Source: Armatimonadota bacterium (GTDB lineage: Bacteria > Sysuimicrobiota > Sysuimicrobiia > Sysuimicrobiales > Sysuimicrobiaceae). Taken from it: a stretch of 34,477 nucleotides of DNA. Shown here one piece after another: positions 25,592-33,854 of the stretch. The position numbers and the translations under genes are program-made. How positions within the stretch are numbered: position 1 is the stretch's first letter; each line of letters begins with the position of its first letter. The stretch is from NCBI GenBank assembly GCA_025059775.1, contig JANXCW010000006.1, forward strand, positions 86,361-120,837. The letters are read 5' to 3'. The notes under the pieces were generated by a model. The model was not told where the DNA came from. It ran no database searches and saw only the letters and a program-made list of their open reading frames with translations.

Positions 25592-28149
25592 CGCACCCCC
25601 TCCAGGGCCCGCACCCGGACCCGCACCAGCTTGTGGAAGACGCCCCAGCGGCTCAGCGGGATCCCCCGGAACCCCATGGGCACCAGCACCTGTCCGGGGA
25701 GACTTTCCCGGGACAGACGGCACCGCACCGCGGCCGGGATGCCGTCCACCTCCAGCTCCACCGCATCCTCATCCCGAACGCCCACGGACGCCGCGTCCTC
25801 CGGGTGGAGGATCGCGAAGGGTTCTCCCACAAGATCCGGGATCCCCCGGCACCGCTCCGCCATCTCCCCCTGGCGAAAGAGCCGGGGCACGGGCACGAGC
25901 ACTAACCCATCGCCCTCGTCCCCCGGTCCTTCGAGATCCACGGGCTCGATGCGCGGTGCGCGACGCGGGAGGGGATACGGACGGTCCACTTCCAGCCCCG
26001 GGATCACCCGGCGCATCTCCGCGAAGACGGCTTCAGGGTCAGGGTACGCCAGGGAAAGGCCTAAGCGGGCGGCGAGGGCCTGCAGGATGGTGCCGTCGGC
26101 CCAGGCGCCCTCCGGGCCCAGCCGGGCCCGCTCCAGGCGCTGCGGCCTGCCCTCGATGTTGCCCACGGTCCCCGACCGTTCCGCAAACGCCAGGGCCGGG
26201 AGCACCACGTCCGCGGCCCTGGCGGTGTCCGTCCAGAACAGATCCGTGACCACCAGGAACAGGTTCGCCCGGGCCCGGGCCCACAGGACGGCATCGGGGA
26301 AATCCCGGGCGGGATCCGCGCCCGCCACGTACAGAACCCGGAGCGTACCGTGCGCGGCCGCTTTCAGCATCTCCACCGCGTTCAGGCCGGGTTTGGGCGG
26401 CGGCCGAACGCCCCAGACCGATTCGATACGGGCCAGGGTCTTGGGGTCGTCCAGGGGCCGTAGGCCCGGCAATACGTCCGGTGCCATGCCCGCGATGGCG
26501 GCTCCAATGGCGCTTCCCCGACCCTGCAGGAGCGAAAGCGTTCCCCCGCACAGGGCCCGTAGGGTGTTGGCGGCCCGGAGCACCCGCTCCGCATGCGGGC
26601 CCAGCAGGCTCATGCGGCCCACGAAGAAGGCCACGGGTCCCTGCCGCAATGCCTCCGCGGCCCGCTCCAGGGCCTCCACGGAAACCCCCGCCTGCCGGGC
26701 TACCGCGTCCACATCCACTCCATCCAGGGCCTCCGCGTTTGGAAGGTGCGGCATCCGGTCCCGTACCAGGCGTGCCAGGGCAAAGAGCAGCCGGTGCTCG
26801 TGCCCGTACCGGTGGAGGATGGGGTGCGAGCAGTACCGCTCGATCTCCAGCCGCTTGGGCGCCAAGACCACCGCGTTCGCGCCCCGGTCCAGGGCGCGCT
26901 TGGCGCGTAGCCACAGCACCGGGTATTCCTCCGAGAGGTCGCAGCCCACGAGCACCAAGGTCCGAACAAGATCCAGCTGGTCCACGGGGCCGCCGATGGG
27001 CCTGGGCGCGAGGCCCCGCTGGCGGCCATCCGGGTCTGTCACCTCCCCGCCTTCCACCCCCTCCATCCCCCAGGCCCAGTCCCGGGTGGGGAGGGGATAC
27101 AGGGTGTCCACCCGGAAGTCCAGGTTGTTGGAACCCAGGGTACGCACCAGGCGGCTCAGAAGGTAGGCCTCTTCCAGGGTGAGGCGCTCCCCGCCCAGGG
27201 CTCCGATGCCCTCCGGTGCCGCTTCTCGCAGCCGATGCGCCACCCGCTCCAGGGCCTCGTCCCAGCTGCAGGGCTCCAGCCTGTCCCCGCGCCGCACGTA
27301 AGGCGTGCGCAGCCGATCGGGGTGATGGAGGTAGTCGTACCCGAAGAACCCTAGATCGCACAGCCAGATGTCGTTGAGGGCTCGGTGCTCCCGGGCGCGA
27401 ATCCGCACCACCTCTCCACCTCGCACGTCCACCCAGACCGCGCACCCCAAGCCGCAATGCGTGCACACGCCCGCAACCGCGCGGTTGTCCCACGGACGGG
27501 CTCGGAACCGATACACCCCGCTCGTGAGGGCTCCCACGGGGCAGATGGCGATGGTGTTCCCGATGAACTTGCTGGGATTCTCCTGGGCGATGGGCGGAGC
27601 GTCGATGTGGGTGAGGTATCCCCGTTCGTGCCCCTTGAGGGCGTGATCCCCAGCCACCACCTCCCCGAACCGGACGCATCGCCAGCACAGGATGCACCGC
27701 TCCCGGTCCAGGGTCAGCACGGGGCTGAGGGGCACTGCCTTGGGGAAGTGGCGCTTGGGCTCCACGAACCGGCTTGCCCCCGGCCCGTACTTGAAGGTGT
27801 TGTCCTGGAGGGGGCATTCTCCGCCCTTGTCGCAGATGGGGCAGTCGAGGGGGTGGTTGATGAGCAGGAACTCCAGGATGGCCCGCCGGGCCTCCACCAC
27901 CTCCGGCGCCTCCGTCCACACCACCATGCCCTCCTGGGCCTCCAGGGTGCAGGCGGTCTGCAGGCGCGGCATCCTCTCCACCCGCACCAAGCACATGCGG
28001 CACGCCCCAAGGGGCGGCATCCGCTCGTGGTAGCAGAACACGGGAACCTCGATGCCCAGGCGCTCCGCGGCGTGCAGCACCGTGGTTCCCCGGGGCACCG
28101 TCACCGTACGGCCATCGATCGTCAGGGTCACCGATTCCGGATCGGCCAT
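25588..28149 (-). CDS. nuoG: NADH-quinone oxidoreductase subunit G
   Basis: An 853-aa subunit carrying a chain of Fe-S clusters. 2Fe-2S ligands: C39, C50, C53, C67. N5: H99, C103, C106, C112 ('HPLDCPICDKGGEC'). N4: C152, C155, C158, C203. A further C-x2-C-x3-C-x27-C set (C229, C232, C236, C264) would bind the off-path N7 cluster known from E. coli and Thermus. Residues after 220 are the molybdopterin-oxidoreductase-like domain; the C-terminal 750-850 resembles the dinucleotide-binding domain of that family. ATG at 28149 with GAGGGA upstream, 24 nt after nuoF. A 1077-codon open frame on the same strand over this gene is a GC-driven shadow. Confidence 0.96.
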   Translation of the reverse strand: MADPESVTLTIDGRTVTVPRGTTVLHAAERLGIEVPVFCYHERMPPLGACRMCLVRVERMPRLQTACTLEAQEGMVVWTEAPEVVEARRAILEFLLINHPLDCPICDKGGECPLQDNTFKYGPGASRFVEPKRHFPKAVPLSPVLTLDRERCILCWRCVRFGEVVAGDHALKGHERGYLTHIDAPPIAQENPSKFIGNTIAICPVGALTSGVYRFRARPWDNRAVAGVCTHCGLGCAVWVDVRGGEVVRIRAREHRALNDIWLCDLGFFGYDYLHHPDRLRTPYVRRGDRLEPCSWDEALERVAHRLREAAPEGIGALGGERLTLEEAYLLSRLVRTLGSNNLDFRVDTLYPLPTRDWAWGMEGVEGGEVTDPDGRQRGLAPRPIGGPVDQLDLVRTLVLVGCDLSEEYPVLWLRAKRALDRGANAVVLAPKRLEIERYCSHPILHRYGHEHRLLFALARLVRDRMPHLPNAEALDGVDVDAVARQAGVSVEALERAAEALRQGPVAFFVGRMSLLGPHAERVLRAANTLRALCGGTLSLLQGRGSAIGAAIAGMAPDVLPGLRPLDDPKTLARIESVWGVRPPPKPGLNAVEMLKAAAHGTLRVLYVAGADPARDFPDAVLWARARANLFLVVTDLFWTDTARAADVVLPALAFAERSGTVGNIEGRPQRLERARLGPEGAWADGTILQALAARLGLSLAYPDPEAVFAEMRRVIPGLEVDRPYPLPRRAPRIEPVDLEGPGDEGDGLVLVPVPRLFRQGEMAERCRGIPDLVGEPFAILHPEDAASVGVRDEDAVELEVDGIPAAVRCRLSRESLPGQVLVPMGFRGIPLSRWGVFHKLVRVRVRALEGVR

Positions 28150-28173
28150 GGCTTCCCTCGACTCCCGCTCGGG

Positions 28174-29463
28174 CTATCCACCCGGTGCCAGGATTCCCTC
28201 CCGGATCCGCACCGGCATCTCCACGGGCGCGCGCGCCCCCTCGATGTAGGCGATGAACTCGTCCCGGAAATCCTCCAGTCCCGCCCGGAGGCTTGGGGGC
28301 ACACTCTCCCCCAGGGGACAGAAGCAGGTACCCGTCATGTTCTTCGCGATGCTCTCCAGGAGGTCCAGGTCCTCCATGCGACCCTGGCCGTGCAGGATGC
28401 GATCCAGGATCTGGGTCACCCACCGGGTTCCCTCCCGGCAGGGCGTGCATTTGCCGCAGGATTCCTCCCGGTAGAAGGCGCACACCCGGGCGATCACCCG
28501 GACCATGTCCGTGGTCTCGTCCATGATGATCACCGCGGCGCTTCCCAGCATGGAGCCCAACCTGGCCAAGGACTCGTGGTTGAGGGGGACGTCGAGGTGT
28601 TCCGCCCGCAGGGGCCGGCTGCTGGTTCCGCCCGGATAGAAGGCCTTCACCCGGCGGCCTCCCCGCACCCCACCCGCCCGCTCGATGAGCTCCCGGGCGG
28701 TGGTCCCCAAGGGGGCCTCGATGACCCCGGGACGGTTCACGTGTCCGCTCACGGAATACAGCTGTGGGGGGCCCTGCTGGAGCCACCACTCCGGTCCGTA
28801 CTTCACAATCCAGGGGATGCAGCACAAGGTCTCCACGTTGTTGAGCACCGTGGGTTGGTTGTACAACCCCATGACCGCGGGGAAGTAGGGGGGCTTGAGG
28901 CGGGGCATGGCCCGCTTGCCCTCCAGCGACTCCAGCAGGGCCGTCTCCTCGCCCGCGATGTACGCCCCGGCCCCGGGATGCAGCACGATGTCGCAGTGGA
29001 AATCCGTTCCCAGGATACGTTCCCCCAGAAATCCGTGCTCGTAGGCCTGGGCGATGGCGCGCTCTAGCTTCCGGTAGCCCTGGTAGAACTCCCTCCGCAG
29101 GTAAATGAAGGCCTTCCGGATCCCCACCGCGTAGCAGGTGAGGGCCACGCCCTCCACCAGGAGGTGCGGATCGCCCTCGATGAGGGTCCGGTCCTTGAAG
29201 GTCCCCGGCTCCCCCTCGTCCCCGTTCACCACCAGGTACTTCACGGGCGCGTCTTTGGGCACGAACTTCCACTTGCGGCCCGTGGGAAACCCCGCTCCCC
29301 CCCGCCCCCGCAGCTGCGAACGGTCCACCATCTCCACCACGTCCTCCGGCGTGAGCTCCCGCAGGGCCCGGCGCAGGGCCTCGTATCCGCCGTGGCGCAG
29401 GTAGGTCTCGATGTCCTCCTGCCCGGGAGTCCCTACGTGGCGCAGCAGGACCCGCTCCGTCAC
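28174..29463 (-). CDS. nuoF: NADH-quinone oxidoreductase subunit F
   Basis: A 429-aa subunit that binds NADH and FMN and starts electron transfer. Motifs: 'GRGGAGFPTGRKW' at 53-65 (NADH/FMN), 'NGDEGEPGTFKDR' at 80-92 (FMN), and 'GAGAYIAGEETAL' at 164-176. The N3 4Fe-4S ligands are C336, C339 and C342 ('ESCGKCTPCREG') with C382 ('CFCPLGE'). The GTG start at 29463 overlaps the nuoE stop (GTGA). Its presence shows that this complex I is NADH-dependent and not a ferredoxin- or F420-linked form lacking NuoEFG. Confidence 0.97.
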   Translation of the reverse strand: MTERVLLRHVGTPGQEDIETYLRHGGYEALRRALRELTPEDVVEMVDRSQLRGRGGAGFPTGRKWKFVPKDAPVKYLVVNGDEGEPGTFKDRTLIEGDPHLLVEGVALTCYAVGIRKAFIYLRREFYQGYRKLERAIAQAYEHGFLGERILGTDFHCDIVLHPGAGAYIAGEETALLESLEGKRAMPRLKPPYFPAVMGLYNQPTVLNNVETLCCIPWIVKYGPEWWLQQGPPQLYSVSGHVNRPGVIEAPLGTTARELIERAGGVRGGRRVKAFYPGGTSSRPLRAEHLDVPLNHESLARLGSMLGSAAVIIMDETTDMVRVIARVCAFYREESCGKCTPCREGTRWVTQILDRILHGQGRMEDLDLLESIAKNMTGTCFCPLGESVPPSLRAGLEDFRDEFIAYIEGARAPVEMPVRIREGILAPGG

Positions 29464-29936
29464 CGTCCCCCTCCGTTCCCGAACAGGATGCGATCCACGA
29501 GCTCCGGGGTGAGAGGACCGTAGCGCTCGGTGTCCACGATCATGCAGGGCGCTTGCTCGCAGGCCGCCAGGCACTCCGCGATGCGAAGGGTGTAGCGGCC
29601 GTCCGGTGTGGTCTGTCCCGGCCGGATCCCCAAGCGCTCCTCCAGGTGGCGCCGGATCTCCTCCGCGCCGTTCAGGAGACAGGAGACGTTCGTACAGAGC
29701 TGGATCACCCGCTCGCCCACGGGCTCCGTGAAGATCAGGGAGTAAAATGAGGCCACCTCCGCCACCGCCTCCACGGGCAGATCCAACAGCTCCGCCACCT
29801 CCCGTTGCGCCTCCGGGGGCACCCACCCCAGCTCCTCCTGGGCCCGCAGCAGGGCCGGGATGAGGGCCGATCGCGCCACGGGGTAGCGGGAAAGAAGCCT
29901 CCGGATGTCCTCCCGAGCCGCTTCCGAGAGCATCAC
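29460..29936 (-). CDS. nuoE: NADH-quinone oxidoreductase subunit E
   Basis: A 158-aa thioredoxin-like 2Fe-2S subunit (cluster N1a). Ligands: C81 and C86 ('LCTNVSC'), C122 and C126 ('ECLAAC'). The N-terminal helical part 'ALIPALLRAQEELGWVPPEA' is standard. The start is either GTG 29936 (overlapping the nuoD stop as GTGA) or the next codon, ATG 29933 (sharing one base). It lies between nuoD and nuoF. Confidence 0.96.
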   Translation of the reverse strand: MMLSEAAREDIRRLLSRYPVARSALIPALLRAQEELGWVPPEAQREVAELLDLPVEAVAEVASFYSLIFTEPVGERVIQLCTNVSCLLNGAEEIRRHLEERLGIRPGQTTPDGRYTLRIAECLAACEQAPCMIVDTERYGPLTPELVDRILFGNGGGR

Positions 29937-31105
29937 CGGTCCACGTCTCCCAGCACGATGTCGATGGAGGCGATGGCCACCACCACATCCGCCAGCATAC
30001 CCCCCTGCACCATCACGGGAAGGGCCTGGAGGTTGCTGAAGGAGGGGGAGCGCACCCGCACCCGCACGGGCCGATTGGACCCGTCGGACACGAGGTAGTA
30101 GCCCTTCTCCCCCCGGGGGGATTCCACCGCGGCGTACACCTCGCCCTTGGGTGGATGGATCCCCTCGCTCACCAGCTTGAACTGGTGGATCACCGCCTCC
30201 ATGCTCCGCACGAGTTCCCGCCGGGGCGGAAGGGCCACCTTTCGGTCCTCTACGAGCACCGGACCGTCCGGAAGCCGGTCCAGGGCCTGCAGGACGATGC
30301 GGCGCGATTGCCGCATCTCCTCCATCCGCACCAGGTACCGGTCGTAGGCGTCCCCATGCTTGCCGACCGGGACGTCGAATTCGAAGTCCTCATAGGAGGA
30401 GTACGGAAACGCCTTGCGGACATCGTACGGGATCCCGGAGCCCCGCAGCACCGGCCCTGTGACCCCGTAGCGCAGGGCATCCTCCCTCCGCAGCACCGCC
30501 ACCCCCTCGTTGCGCTGCCGCCACACGAGGTTATGGGTGAGCAGGGCCTCGTACTCGTCGAGCCGCCGGGGGAATTCGTCGAGGAAGACCCGGACCCTGG
30601 GGAAGAACTCCTCCGGGAGGTCCTCCTGGACCCCACCGATCCGGAAGTATCCCGGCATCATGCGCTGCCCGCTCACCATCTCCGAGAGCTCCAGGATCTC
30701 CTCCCGGTCCCGGAAGCAGTACATGAGGAGGCTGGTGACGTTGAGGTCCAGGGCGCTCGTCCCGAGCCACACCAGGTGGCTTGCGATGCGGTTGAGCTCC
30801 GCCATGATCACCCGGATGTACTGGGCCCGCTGGGGCGCTTCGATGCCCAGGAGCTTCTCCACCGCCAGACAGTACGCGAACTCCTCGTGGTAGCTGCTGA
30901 GGTATTCGATGCGATCCACTAGGGTGATGTTCTGGTGATAGGTGCGGTACTCCATCTCCTTCTCGATGCCCGTGTGCAGGTAGCCGATCACGGGTCTGCA
31001 GGAGACCACCACCTCCCCCTCCAGCTCCAGCACCAGGCGCAGGACCCCGTGGGTGCTGGGGTGCTGCGGCCCCATGTTGATGGTGAGGGTCTCCCGCTGG
31101 ATCAC
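29933..31105 (-). CDS. nuoD: NADH-quinone oxidoreductase subunit D
   Basis: A 390-aa subunit forming the quinone-binding site together with NuoB and related to the [NiFe]-hydrogenase large subunit. The quinone-site motif 'GPQHPSTHG' is at residues 12-20; 'GYLHTGIEKEME', 'NRIASHLVWLG' and 'ESPRGEKGYYLVSDG' are conserved family sequences, and the protein ends 'IVLGDVDR'. The metal-binding cysteines of hydrogenases are absent, as expected. GTG start at 31105 overlapping nuoC (GTGA). NuoC and NuoD are separate here, not fused as in E. coli. Confidence 0.97.
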   Translation of the reverse strand: MIQRETLTINMGPQHPSTHGVLRLVLELEGEVVVSCRPVIGYLHTGIEKEMEYRTYHQNITLVDRIEYLSSYHEEFAYCLAVEKLLGIEAPQRAQYIRVIMAELNRIASHLVWLGTSALDLNVTSLLMYCFRDREEILELSEMVSGQRMMPGYFRIGGVQEDLPEEFFPRVRVFLDEFPRRLDEYEALLTHNLVWRQRNEGVAVLRREDALRYGVTGPVLRGSGIPYDVRKAFPYSSYEDFEFDVPVGKHGDAYDRYLVRMEEMRQSRRIVLQALDRLPDGPVLVEDRKVALPPRRELVRSMEAVIHQFKLVSEGIHPPKGEVYAAVESPRGEKGYYLVSDGSNRPVRVRVRSPSFSNLQALPVMVQGGMLADVVVAIASIDIVLGDVDR

Positions 31106-31650
31106 GGGTCCTCCCTCCGGCGGGGCGGTATGTGCGGGATCACCTCACTGGGGACCTTCGGGGTGTACCCCTTGAACTCCACGGGCTCCTCCGTGAGGGG
31201 GTAGTCCTTCCGGAGGGGGTGCCCTTCCCAGTCGTCCGGCAGGAGGATCCGGGTGAGGTCTGGATGTCCCGCAAATCGAATCCCAAACAGATCCCACAGC
31301 TCCCGCTCGAACCAGTTGGCGCCCGCGAAGAGGGGAATGGCCGTGGGGAGCACGGGATCGGAGCTGGAGACCCGGGTCTTCAGGCGCAGCCGCTCTCGTC
31401 GGCTCAGGCTCAGGAGGTGGTAGACCACCTCGAACCGGGGCTCCGTGGGATACCGGTCCCAGGCCGTGAGGTCGATGAGCACCTCGAACCGCCAGGGATC
31501 CCCCTTCACCGCCGCGAGGGCATCCAGGATGCATTCAGGCCGCACGAGAACCGTGGCGTCTCCCCGGAACCGGTGCACCGCAAGCACCCCTTCTCCCAGG
31601 CGCTCCTGGAGGAAGGCCTGCACGGGGGCAAGGTCCGCTTGCTGGGCCAT
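31102..31650 (-). CDS. nuoC: NADH-quinone oxidoreductase subunit C
   Basis: A 182-aa peripheral subunit of the connecting module. The family signature at residues 115-152 is clear: 'ERELWDLFGIRFAGHPDLTR' followed by 'DDWEGHPLRKDYPL'. The N-terminal part is more variable. ATG at 31650, one base after the nuoB stop; GTGA overlap with nuoD. Confidence 0.96.
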   Translation of the reverse strand: MAQQADLAPVQAFLQERLGEGVLAVHRFRGDATVLVRPECILDALAAVKGDPWRFEVLIDLTAWDRYPTEPRFEVVYHLLSLSRRERLRLKTRVSSSDPVLPTAIPLFAGANWFERELWDLFGIRFAGHPDLTRILLPDDWEGHPLRKDYPLTEEPVEFKGYTPKVPSEVIPHIPPRRREDP

Positions 31651-31651
31651 C

Positions 31652-32176
31652 CTACCCCACCCGGACCGGTGTCGTGCGTCGGAGGGTTCCCAGCTTGCCC
31701 TGCTCCCGGATCTTCTCCTGGAGCTTCATGAGGCCGTACAGCAGGGCCTCGGGGCGTGGGGGGCAGCCGGCCACGTACACGTCCACGGGAACCACCTTGT
31801 CCACGCCCTGCACCAGAGCGTAGTTGTTGTACACCCCCCCGCAGCTGGCGCAGTCGCCCATGGCGATGACCCACTTGGGCTCCAGCATCTGTTCGTAGAT
31901 GTGCCGCAGCACGGGTGCCATCTTCTGGCTTACCCGGCCTGCCACGATCATGAGGTCCGACTGGCGGGGGGAGGCCCGGAAGGCCTCCATCCCGAACCGG
32001 GCGATGTCGAACTTGCTGGTGGTGGTGGCGATCATCTCGATGGCACAGCACGCGAGCCCGAACTGCACAGGCCACACGGAGGAGCTGCGTGCCCAGGCCA
32101 GCATGCGGTCCACGGTGGTGGTGAGCACGTTGCGCCGGAGTCCTTCCACTTCCGCGTCCAGGTCTACTCTTGCCAT
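31652..32176 (-). CDS. nuoB: NADH-quinone oxidoreductase subunit B
   Basis: A 174-aa subunit holding cluster N2, the last Fe-S centre before quinone. Ligands C43 and C44 ('GLACCAIEM'), C109 ('GDCASCGG') and C138 ('GCPPRPE'). I chose ATG 32176 because GGAGG lies 6 nt upstream (agaggagggctgga); an in-frame start at 32197 is possible but has no such site. The start lies inside nuoA (13-nt overlap). Confidence 0.96.
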   Translation of the reverse strand: MARVDLDAEVEGLRRNVLTTTVDRMLAWARSSSVWPVQFGLACCAIEMIATTTSKFDIARFGMEAFRASPRQSDLMIVAGRVSQKMAPVLRHIYEQMLEPKWVIAMGDCASCGGVYNNYALVQGVDKVVPVDVYVAGCPPRPEALLYGLMKLQEKIREQGKLGTLRRTTPVRVG

Positions 32177-32520
32177 TCCAGCCCTCCTCTCGCCCACTCA
32201 TAGGCGTAGCCCAGCCCCAGCAGGGCGATGAACACGAGGCCTGCCCACAGGGCGGGGGCTCCCAGGTCCCGGAGCACCAGGGCCCACGGATACAGGAACA
32301 CCGCCTCCACGTCGAACAGGATGAAGAGCATGGCGATGAGGTAGTAGCGCACAGGCACCCGCTCCCGGGCAGATCCCATGGGCCACACCCCACTCTCGTA
32401 CGCCTCCAGCTTCTCGGGAGTGGGGTAGCGGCCGCCCAGGAGCGCGTGGAGCACCAGAAGTCCCACCGCGAGCCCCAAGGAGATCGCCAGATGCACCAGG
32501 ACGGGAATGTACTCGCCCAT
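32164..32520 (-). CDS. nuoA: NADH-quinone oxidoreductase subunit A
   Basis: A 118-aa membrane subunit with three helices, about 5-27, 59-79 and 89-108. Conserved motifs: 'YESG' at 41-44 and '[13 protein letters not shown]' at 68-80, with the family acidic residues D70 and E72. The start is uncertain: ATG 32520, or GTG 32526 two codons earlier. Neither has a standard ribosome site; a hairpin with a U-run lies directly upstream. First gene of the 14-gene nuo operon. Confidence 0.94.
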   Translation of the reverse strand: MGEYIPVLVHLAISLGLAVGLLVLHALLGGRYPTPEKLEAYESGVWPMGSARERVPVRYYLIAMLFILFDVEAVFLYPWALVLRDLGAPALWAGLVFIALLGLGYAYEWARGGLEWQE

Positions 32521-32526
32521 CTCCAC

Positions 32527-32556
32527 AAAAACGCCGGGTGCCCGAACGCTCCCGGC
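32527..32556 (-). terminator. Hairpin plus U-tract directly before nuoA (attenuator candidate)
   Basis: On the minus strand, GCCGGG (32556-32551) pairs with CCCGGC (32538-32533), with two more G-C pairs inside after an A-A mismatch. It is followed by G and five T residues (32531-32527). This looks like an intrinsic terminator, yet it touches the nuoA start codon. It may end cysteine desulfurase transcripts or act as an attenuator for nuo. A GGAGGAGG sequence (32574-32567) lies just upstream of the hairpin. Confidence 0.55.
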
Positions 32557-32606
32557 TCCGGTGCTTCCTCCTCCGCAGGCCTACCGCGAGCCCGCCTTCC
32601 TGCTTG

Positions 32607-32635
32607 ATGATGGCAGACCCGGGCCCCGGAATCAA
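32607..32635 (-). promoter_or_regulatory. Possible promoter for the nuo operon
   Basis: TTGATT (32635-32630) and CATCAT (32612-32607), each 4 of 6 matches to the consensus boxes, are spaced by 17 nt. The -35 box overlaps the stop codon of the cysteine desulfurase. The match is modest for GC-rich DNA, but the position fits. Confidence 0.3.
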
Positions 32636-33810
32636 CGCCGAGTTCCCGCGGGCCGTCGCTTCCCCCAGCCGGAGACCCGGCGGACCTGGGCCACCGCCTC
32701 CTCCGTGGCCAGGAGAGCTTCCTCCACCTCCTCCTCCGTGGTCCACCGGCCCAGGGTAAACCGCACGGTCCCCCGGGCCAGTCCCTCCGGAAGGCCGATG
32801 GCACGGAGCACGTGGGAGGGCTCTAAGCTCCCCGCGGTGCAGGCGGAGCCGCTACTGGCGGCGATGCCCGCGAGGTCCAGGTTCACCAGCAGGGTCTCGC
32901 TATCGGTGCCCTCGAAGGAGACGTTCACGTTATTGGGAAGCCGCTCCGTGGGGTGCCCGTTGAGGTGGGCGGATTCGATCCGAAGGAGCCCCTGGATGAG
33001 CCGGTCCCGCAGCCTCTGCACCCGCGCCTGCTCCGCCTCCCGCTCCCGGAGGGCGATCTCCACGGCCCGGCCAAACCCCACAATTCCTGGGACGTTCTCC
33101 GTGCCCGCACGTCTGCCCCGCTCCTGAGCCCCACCCCGCAGAAGAGGCGCGATGCGGGTCCCCTTCCGCACGTACAGCAGCCCCACGCCCTTAGGACCGT
33201 ACCGTTTGTGGGCGCTTGCGGAGAGGAGGTCTACGCCCAGCTCGTCCACCTGCAGGGGCATGGCACCGAAGGACTGGGTGGCATCCGTATGGACCAGGAC
33301 CCCCCGCTCCCGGCAGATGCGGGCGATCTCCGGGATGGGCTGCAGGGTCCCGATCTCGTTGTTCGCGTGCATCACGGATACCAGCACCGTGTCGTCCCGG
33401 ATCGCCCGTCGCACATCCTCCGGGCCCACCCGGCCGTACCGGTCCACGGGCAGGTACGTGACCTCCCACCCCCGTTCCTCCAGGAACCGACAGGGCTCCA
33501 GCACCGCGTGGTGCTCTATCGCGCTCGTGACGATGTGCCTCCCCCGCCCCTCATTGGCCCACGCGACTCCGAGGATGGCCCAGTTGTTCGCTTCCGTGGC
33601 TCCGCTGGTGAAGACCACCTCCGAGGGCTGGGCCCCCAGGGCCCTGGCCAGGATCGAGCGGGCCTCGTCCACCGCGGCCCGGGCCTCCTGTCCGAGGACA
33701 TGCACGCTCGACGCGTTGCCGAATCGCTCGGAAAAATACGGTAGCATAGCCTCTAGGACCCGGGGGTCGAGGGGGGTCGTGGAGGCATGGTCCAGGTAGA
33801 TCCGCCGCAT
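32632..33810 (-). CDS. iscS: Cysteine desulfurase (NifS/IscS family)
   Basis: A 392-aa PLP enzyme that takes sulfur from cysteine for Fe-S cluster assembly or tRNA thiolation. The N-terminal 'IYLDHASTTPLDP' is typical. The PLP lysine is K202 in 'SASAHKRYGPKG', and the active-site cysteine is C324 in 'SSGSACTAGSLEPSHVL', a class I loop. The start is ATG 33810 (MRRIYLDHAS); 'MGLT' upstream would be a four-residue extension overlapping a TATAAT box, so is rejected. No ribosome site is seen, which fits a leaderless message. It sits 105 nt before nuoA on the same strand. No IscU or MnmA gene is near, so the exact subfamily (IscS, NifS) is open. Confidence 0.93.
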   Translation of the reverse strand: MRRIYLDHASTTPLDPRVLEAMLPYFSERFGNASSVHVLGQEARAAVDEARSILARALGAQPSEVVFTSGATEANNWAILGVAWANEGRGRHIVTSAIEHHAVLEPCRFLEERGWEVTYLPVDRYGRVGPEDVRRAIRDDTVLVSVMHANNEIGTLQPIPEIARICRERGVLVHTDATQSFGAMPLQVDELGVDLLSASAHKRYGPKGVGLLYVRKGTRIAPLLRGGAQERGRRAGTENVPGIVGFGRAVEIALREREAEQARVQRLRDRLIQGLLRIESAHLNGHPTERLPNNVNVSFEGTDSETLLVNLDLAGIAASSGSACTAGSLEPSHVLRAIGLPEGLARGTVRFTLGRWTTEEEVEEALLATEEAVAQVRRVSGWGKRRPAGTRR

Positions 33811-33820
33811 CGTTAAGCCC

Positions 33821-33826
33821 ATTATA
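33821..33826 (-). promoter_or_regulatory. Perfect -10 box just upstream of the cysteine desulfurase start
   Basis: TATAAT on the minus strand ends 10 nt before the ATG at 33810. Transcription would start about 3-4 nt before the ATG or at it, giving a leaderless or nearly leaderless mRNA. The best -35 candidate, TAAGCA with an 18-nt spacer, is weak. The divergent gene starts only 28 nt to the right, so this 44-nt gap must serve both. Confidence 0.5.
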
Positions 33827-33854
33827 CGGCCACGGCACCCATCTTGCTTATCCC

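Noticed and set aside
26039-29272. 1077-codon open frame on the minus strand over nuoG and nuoF
   Set aside because: It is a different frame of the same strand, rich in G, R and P, without family motifs. NuoG and NuoF in the other frames carry complete cofactor motifs.
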